21,593 bases of DNA, taken from the NCBI GenBank assembly GCA_023427545.1, contig JAEZBF010000325.1, forward strand, positions 1 through 21,593. Reading direction: 5' to 3'. Shown one piece after another: positions 16,891-21,593 of this stretch; the stretch's first letter is position 1; each line of letters opens with the position of its first letter. The notes under the pieces are model-generated. The model was not told the origin of the DNA. It did no database searches and was given only the letters and a program-made list of their open reading frames with translations. Source of the DNA: Pseudomonadota bacterium. GTDB taxonomy: Bacteria > Pseudomonadota > Alphaproteobacteria > Rhizobiales > Devosiaceae. A program made the position numbers and the translations under genes.

Positions 16891-19800
16891 CTACTCCACC
16901 CGCGGCTGTTCCTTCGCCCTGAACTCGAACAGGCCGCGGAACAGACCCGGCGCCAGCGCGGACATCGGATTGATCCGGAAATCCGGCTTGTCGAGCGGGC
17001 CCTTGACCGCGAAGGTGACCCCGAACAGTCCCTCGCCCTCGCGGCCCCCGAGCAGCGGCCCGAACACGGGCAGCTTCTGGAACACGTTGTTGAGCCCGAA
17101 GAGCGGCACGTAGGTTCCGGTCAGGTCGTACTGATGCTTGTCGGTGTAGATGAAGCCGCGCATCGTGCCACCAACCATATCGCCGGTCAGCACGCCGTCC
17201 GTCACCTCGACACGGTCCTTGCGGCGGATGAACTCGACCCGTCCACTGCGGAAGGCGAGCGAGTTGTCGTTGCGCAGCACCTGCTGCGAGCTGTCGTGGC
17301 TTCCCACGATCTCCGCCACCTTGGCTTCGTCGGCAATTGCGAAATTGCGCAGCACCAGCACGCCCGCGTCGTACTTGCCTGCATCGACGGTCTGCAGCAC
17401 CAGGCTGCCCTCGCCGCCCTCGAGATTGGGGTAGACGTTTACCAGCCGCAGCAGCGCGCCAAGATCGTTGAACGCTACCGACATGATCTTGCCCTGGGGG
17501 CCCGGATTGGTGGTGATCGAAATGCTCTTGCCGTTCCCGAGCTGGGCCTGAAGGTTGACCTTCTGCAGGTCGCTGCCCTTGATCGTGATCCCGAGATCGA
17601 CGTTGAACGCGGCGCTCTTGTAGAACCCGAGCGCCCGATCGAGCTTGACGTCGAGCACCAGCTTCTTGGTGAACACCGTCGCCTGCGGTCCGCCCGTCGA
17701 GCCCTCGCCCAGGCTGAAGAAGCGCGTCAGCATCGGCTTGAGGTCGAACTGCTGCCCCGTAAGCTTCATCTGGTAACCGTCGGCGATCGGCGTGAGCGCG
17801 ACCCGGCTGCTGTCGCCCTTGCTGAGCGCAAACTCGCTGAAATCCGCAGACACCAGGCCGTCCTCGAGATCGTAGTCGAGGCTGCCCTTCAGGCTCACGT
17901 CGCCGAACTCGAGGTTGACCCGGGTCAGCTCGGTCAGCGTCCCCGTCTGCTTGACCTGCGCCTCGAGGATCCCGGGCACGCCCGCCGGCTTGCTGATCCC
18001 GAGGTCCTTGATGTTCAGCCCTGCGTCTTTGATGTCGACCGCCAGCTGGATGGTCCCGTCCGCCATCGGCTTGCCAACGAACTTCACCTTGCCCGACAGG
18101 AACTCGGTGGTATCAAACCCCACCGACTTGAGGTCCTTCACGTCGAGGGTAGAGCTGATCAGGATGCTCGGTGCCGGATCGGCCGCACCGCCCTCGATCA
18201 CCACGTCGGCGTCCAGCCCATCCACCTTCGCCTGGCCGGCAATGCGATAGCCCTGCTGCGAGGCGACGAAGGACAACTGGCCGTCCGCGATCTTGTGCGT
18301 CTCGATCGGCGCTGTGCTGCCGAAATCCTTGATCGTGCCGTTGATGGCATAGTCCATGCCGGCCATCTGGCCGGTGTTGTCGAGGTGGACCGTCGAAACG
18401 AGCGTCAGCGCGACGTTCCCGCCAAGCGCGTCCAGGTCGATCGGAAGCTTGGCCGAATCGACCGCTCCCGGCTGCTGCTTCTTGACGAGTGCTGCGATCG
18501 CCGGAATGCCGCCCTGCACGTCGCCGGAAATCTCGATCAGCCGGTCCTCGGTGACGTCGCCGCCCATCACCATGGCGGCGTTGGCGAAGGCAATGTCCCC
18601 GGCATCGGTCGCGACCTTCGCACCATCGGCCGCGAGGGTCATCTTGGTGTCCTTGACCCAGAGCCGCGTCTCGCCGTCAATGGCGATCGGGTCCATGCTC
18701 TCGACCGGCTGCATCTTCACGCCCGTCGCCACCATTTCGATCGAAATGCTGTTTGGCGGCAGCGGCTTCTGCTCACCCGGCCCGGCGAGCGTGCCCACCG
18801 GGAAGTCGTACTTCATGGTCGAGCGGGTGATCGTCCCCTGCGAGATGTTCTTGACGAACCAGTCGCGGGTCTCGCGCGTGATGAAGTACGGCCAGAGCCG
18901 CTTGAGGTCGTCGGCCGAAACGCCTTCGCCGGCCACCGTCATCTTGAACCCAAGGCCTGCCTGGAGCATGTCCGCGCGGCCCTTGGTGGCGAGCCGCACG
19001 CCCGGCTTTTCGGCGGTGAACTGATCGATGCCCATCGCGCCATAGAGCGGTGCCGACCAGCCGGTGAACTGCATCTTCGTGAACGGAACTTCCGGCGCCG
19101 CCATGTCGTACGGACGGAGCGAGACGTCGCTTGCATCCACCCGCATGCGGATGGTTGGCCCATAGAGCGCATCAAGCCCCAATGCGAACACACCGCTCAC
19201 GTGCCCTGAGCTCTGCCCCACCGAAATCTGGGCGTCCTCCATGGTGAACGTGCTGTCCTGGGGCGCCCAGTTTACCTTGATGATGCTGGTCGCGATCGGG
19301 AACAGGTCCTTCTCGATCCGCAGCTCGGTCCCGGTCATGTCGACGCGGAACGTGCCGTCGGCGAGCTTGCCCGTGTCGGCGGCGTAGGCGAGGTCCATCG
19401 ACACCGCCCCGGCGCCCTCGACCGCGATGATGGCGTCGCGATCGTTGATGAACGGCACGAAGGAGGCAAAGTCGAAGTTGGAAATGTCCGCGCGCAGCCG
19501 TGCGCTGCCGTCCGCATCGAGCAGGCGCTCGACGGTCCCGTGCATGGTCGAGCCTGCGAACTCCGCATCGAACGTGCCGGTCACTGAACCCGCATCAGCG
19601 CCAGGGCTGAGGTCGAGCTTGATCCCGTAGAACGGCCGGAAGCGCTGGTAGAGCTTGTCGTTGATTTCGAGGATGCCGTCGCGAATGACGAGCCGCGAGA
19701 AGAGCCCCTGCTGCGCCTGCTGGACGATTGTCGCCAGCCCCTGCTGCGCTGCCTCGAGGTTGTACACCAGCCAGTCGTTGTCCGACCGCATCACCGTCGG

Positions 19801-20367
19801 CTCGCCGCCCGGGAGCTGCCCCTGGACGTCGACACCCTCCGAGCGGATGCCCACGTACGGCGTGACATCCTCGCCTTCGAGCACGCGCACCGTCGGCATC
19901 CCGGTCGCTGGGTCTGTCTCGATCTCGAAGTTGGCCAGGTGCGGACCGAACAGGTCCTGGTTGATCTGGATGCGCGGCGCCACCATCGTGACCGTGACGC
20001 CGGGCTGCCCGACAATCGCACGGACCGGGGAGAACCCTACCTCCAGCGCCTGCATCCCGACCTTGGCGCCGCTCTTGACGTCGGTGAGTTCGACGGGGCT
20101 GAACCGCAGGACCGGCCACGTGCCTCCCTCGAGAGCCAGCGCCATGTCGCCCAGCGCCAGCCTGCTGCTGGGCGGAAGAGCACTCAACACCGCGCCCTGC
20201 ACCTGCTCGCGCAGGAACGGCAGCGGGATCGGCGTGAACAACAGGGCGACGTAGATCACGGCGAGCGCCACGATCGGCAGCATCGTCGTCCATAGCGCTG
20301 CCCGGCCGATAGCTCTCAGCAGCGCCCGGTTCCGCTTGGTCTGACCTGGTGCTGGAGTCGGCTTCAC
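16891..20367 (-). CDS. AsmA/YhdP-like inner-membrane protein (DUF3971 type)
   Basis: A 1158-residue protein. A basic N-terminus and one transmembrane segment (about 25-45) anchor it in the inner membrane; the remaining roughly 1100 residues are repetitive beta-rich sequence expected in the periplasm. The C-terminus (GVTFAVKGPLDKPDFRINP and SALAPGLFRGLFEF) is typical of the YhdP/AsmA-like superfamily, whose best known members form hydrophobic grooves that move phospholipid between inner and outer membranes. That role is inferred from the family. The start is GTG at 20367 with no clear ribosome-binding site; the next in-frame Met falls inside the transmembrane segment, so GTG is preferred. It is divergent from the peroxiredoxin gene (short shared upstream region) and convergent with tyrS. 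Confidence 0.85.
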   Translation of the reverse strand: MKPTPAPGQTKRNRALLRAIGRAALWTTMLPIVALAVIYVALLFTPIPLPFLREQVQGAVLSALPPSSRLALGDMALALEGGTWPVLRFSPVELTDVKSGAKVGMQALEVGFSPVRAIVGQPGVTVTMVAPRIQINQDLFGPHLANFEIETDPATGMPTVRVLEGEDVTPYVGIRSEGVDVQGQLPGGEPTVMRSDNDWLVYNLEAAQQGLATIVQQAQQGLFSRLVIRDGILEINDKLYQRFRPFYGIKLDLSPGADAGSVTGTFDAEFAGSTMHGTVERLLDADGSARLRADISNFDFASFVPFINDRDAIIAVEGAGAVSMDLAYAADTGKLADGTFRVDMTGTELRIEKDLFPIATSIIKVNWAPQDSTFTMEDAQISVGQSSGHVSGVFALGLDALYGPTIRMRVDASDVSLRPYDMAAPEVPFTKMQFTGWSAPLYGAMGIDQFTAEKPGVRLATKGRADMLQAGLGFKMTVAGEGVSADDLKRLWPYFITRETRDWFVKNISQGTITRSTMKYDFPVGTLAGPGEQKPLPPNSISIEMVATGVKMQPVESMDPIAIDGETRLWVKDTKMTLAADGAKVATDAGDIAFANAAMVMGGDVTEDRLIEISGDVQGGIPAIAALVKKQQPGAVDSAKLPIDLDALGGNVALTLVSTVHLDNTGQMAGMDYAINGTIKDFGSTAPIETHKIADGQLSFVASQQGYRIAGQAKVDGLDADVVIEGGAADPAPSILISSTLDVKDLKSVGFDTTEFLSGKVKFVGKPMADGTIQLAVDIKDAGLNIKDLGISKPAGVPGILEAQVKQTGTLTELTRVNLEFGDVSLKGSLDYDLEDGLVSADFSEFALSKGDSSRVALTPIADGYQMKLTGQQFDLKPMLTRFFSLGEGSTGGPQATVFTKKLVLDVKLDRALGFYKSAAFNVDLGITIKGSDLQKVNLQAQLGNGKSISITTNPGPQGKIMSVAFNDLGALLRLVNVYPNLEGGEGSLVLQTVDAGKYDAGVLVLRNFAIADEAKVAEIVGSHDSSQQVLRNDNSLAFRSGRVEFIRRKDRVEVTDGVLTGDMVGGTMRGFIYTDKHQYDLTGTYVPLFGLNNVFQKLPVFGPLLGGREGEGLFGVTFAVKGPLDKPDFRINPMSALAPGLFRGLFEFRAKEQPRVE

Positions 20368-20499
20368 TGGTGTCCGGGTTGGCGCGTTGCGTCTGCTTCG
20401 GGATCATCCCGAGAATCGACCGGTGCAGCCGATCTTGTACCTGAGGATACCGGCTGCAATATGGCCGGGGCAAACAAGCTTTTCGGCGGCGCACCAGTA

Positions 20500-20985
20500 A
20501 TGGCTACTCACCTGCAGGTCGGCGATGCCGCCCCCGATTTCGAGCTCGCCACCGACAGCGGCGCGATCTTCCGCCTTTCGGAACATCGCGGCCACCCCGT
20601 CATCCTCTACTTCTATCCCGAGGACGACACCGAGGGCTGCACCGTCGAGGCGATCGAGTTCAGCGCGGTCGTCGCCGATTTCGCCGCGATCCCCGCCACG
20701 GTCATCGGAGTCTCCCCCGATCCCGTCGAAAAGCATTGCAAGTTCAGGGACAAACATGATCTGACCGTCACGCTTGCCGCCGATCCAGACCTCGTTGTCA
20801 GCCGCGCCTACGGCGTCTGGGGCGAGAAGAAGACCTTCGGCCACGCCCACATCGGTATCCACCGGACGAGCTTCCTCATAGCGCCCGACGGGACCATCGC
20901 GGGCATCTATCCCGTACGCCGCATCAAGGGTCACGCCGTGGCAATGCTCGAGGCAGCACGCACTCTCGCCAGGACCTTTTCGTGA
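20500..20985 (+). CDS. bcp: Peroxiredoxin, Bcp/PrxQ type
   Basis: A 161-residue thiol peroxidase that reduces peroxides in the cytoplasm. VGDAAPDFELATDSG opens the thioredoxin-like fold and the active site is YFYPEDDTEGCTVEA with peroxidatic C47. The resolving cysteine found five residues later in E. coli Bcp is I52 here; the only other cysteine I noted is C80, so it may act as a 1-Cys enzyme or use an unusual partner. The frame is open from an ATG at 20461 that would add 13 residues; GAGG lies 14 bases ahead of that ATG, so the upstream start is a real alternative. I chose 20500 because the family fold starts there. Confidence 0.92.
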   Translation: MATHLQVGDAAPDFELATDSGAIFRLSEHRGHPVILYFYPEDDTEGCTVEAIEFSAVVADFAAIPATVIGVSPDPVEKHCKFRDKHDLTVTLAADPDLVVSRAYGVWGEKKTFGHAHIGIHRTSFLIAPDGTIAGIYPVRRIKGHAVAMLEAARTLARTFS

Positions 20986-21028
20986 GCTGAAAGTCAGCAA
21001 ATAGGGCCACATACCGGCCTTTGCCGTC

Positions 21029-21042
21029 CGTTAACCTTAACG
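21029..21042. promoter_or_regulatory. Perfect palindrome upstream of the coiled-coil envelope gene
   Basis: CGTTAACCTTAACG is a perfect inverted repeat with a 2-base centre, 43 bases ahead of the GTG start at 21085. It contains TTAAC on both strands, the half-site of the cell-cycle regulator CtrA, but not the full TTAA-N7-TTAA spacing. It could also be bound by another dimeric regulator. Confidence 0.35.
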
Positions 21043-21084
21043 TTCCATCCTCTCCACTGCGTTCCAGGCGTTCGGAGAGTCTCA

Positions 21085-21593
21085 GTGCTTCGTAAGTCTC
21101 CTTCCCTCATCCTCAGTCGTGACCCCAAGGCGCCCGCAGGGCAGACGGGGGTCAGCCCGCGTCTCTTCTATGGTCTTTTTGCCGGCCTCCTCGGTACCAA
21201 CGTCATCACCGCCGTCGCCTTTATGATGAGCCCGGACATTGCCGGTCTGATGAGCGGCCAGAACGATCTCGTCCTCGGCGCCTACGAGGACCGCATCGCG
21301 CAGCTGCGGGTGGAGGTTGATCGGCTGCACTCCCGGCACTACGCGCAGGCCGGTGACATCAACCTGCAGCTTCAAGAGCTCGCCCAGCAGCAGGAGGTGC
21401 TGACCGAGCAGCACCAGTACGTAAAGCTGCTCGCCGACAAGGCGTCCGAACTCGGGATCGACACCGCCTCGCTGCCCACGATGAGCGACGACGACGATGA
21501 TGCTCCCCGCCCCGCCCTTATCACCGGTTCCCTCGGCGGCAGCCCCGGCGAGCAAATCCAGCAGGCCGGTGAGAACCTCCAGCGGATGATGGG
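21085..21593 (+). CDS. Membrane-anchored coiled-coil protein, probable M23 peptidase (5' part)
   Basis: A frame opening at GTG 21085 and running off the window end (about 169 codons visible). GGAGAG at 21074-21079 is a good ribosome-binding site 5 bases upstream. A cytoplasmic N-terminus of about 26 residues is followed by one transmembrane segment (about 27-50), then a coiled coil (about 68-120, heptad-like with many Q, L and E), then a linker with a run of five aspartates. This order is typical of alphaproteobacterial M23-family metallopeptidases that cut peptidoglycan or regulate amidases, but the catalytic domain is outside the window, so the family call is inference only. Confidence 0.7.
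   Translation, partial: MLRKSPSLILSRDPKAPAGQTGVSPRLFYGLFAGLLGTNVITAVAFMMSPDIAGLMSGQNDLVLGAYEDRIAQLRVEVDRLHSRHYAQAGDINLQLQELAQQQEVLTEQHQYVKLLADKASELGIDTASLPTMSDDDDDAPRPALITGSLGGSPGEQIQQAGENLQRMM

Noticed and set aside
17134..19209. A 691-codon open frame on the plus strand opposite the AsmA-like gene
   Set aside because: It is fully antisense to a gene with clear family features, its translation is low-complexity and rich in R, H, L and D, and it has no recognisable domain; such frames are common opposite long GC-rich genes.
20435..20463. TTGTAC and AATATG with 17-base spacing before the peroxiredoxin
   Set aside because: Only about half of the positions match the sigma-70 consensus, so I did not list it as a promoter; it would matter because it would force use of the start at 20500.

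Overview
The window is GC-rich, densely coded chromosomal DNA from an alphaproteobacterium, most likely of the order Hyphomicrobiales (Rhizobiales); a Devosia-like genus is my best guess, but only an inference. Three things support this. The SUF iron-sulfur operon has the rhizobial gene order, with an IscS/NifS-like desulfurase first, then sufB, sufC, sufD, sufS, sufT and sufA. A palindrome in front of that operon resembles the rhizobial Irr-binding iron control element. The intergenic repeats are of the short hairpin type common in this group. I see no phage, insertion sequence, CRISPR array, tRNA or rRNA.

Layout. Bases 1-732: a small exported protein of unknown function on the minus strand, and a divergent intergenic region rich in inverted repeats. 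Bases 733-5549, plus strand: parE (topoisomerase IV subunit B), a DEAD-box RNA helicase and a GGDEF diguanylate cyclase; the last two use TTG starts. Bases 5658-14579, minus strand: one long block read right to left as cysteine desulfurase, sufB, a cupin gene, sufC, sufD, sufS, sufT, sufA, then aroA (EPSP synthase). Bases 14580-14843: a divergent control region with the Irr-box-like palindrome. Bases 14844-16887, plus strand: an alpha/beta hydrolase and tyrS. Bases 16891-20367, minus strand: a large AsmA/YhdP-like envelope protein, convergent with tyrS. Bases 20500-21593, plus strand: a Bcp-type peroxiredoxin and the 5' part of a membrane-anchored coiled-coil protein that looks like the start of an M23-family cell-wall peptidase.

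The SUF block is the functional centre. SufS and the first desulfurase supply sulfur, SufB, SufC and SufD form the scaffold and ATPase, SufA carries clusters and SufT assists maturation. The main surprise is a 174-residue cupin between sufB and sufC. It overlaps sufB by 1 base and sufC by 4 bases, so it is probably made together with the scaffold proteins.

Four copies of a two-armed hairpin repeat sit between genes (after the cyclase, before aroA, between sufD and sufS, before tyrS). A separate palindromic element of about 118 bases also lies between sufD and sufS. One repeat arm carries paired, stem-preserving base changes relative to the others.
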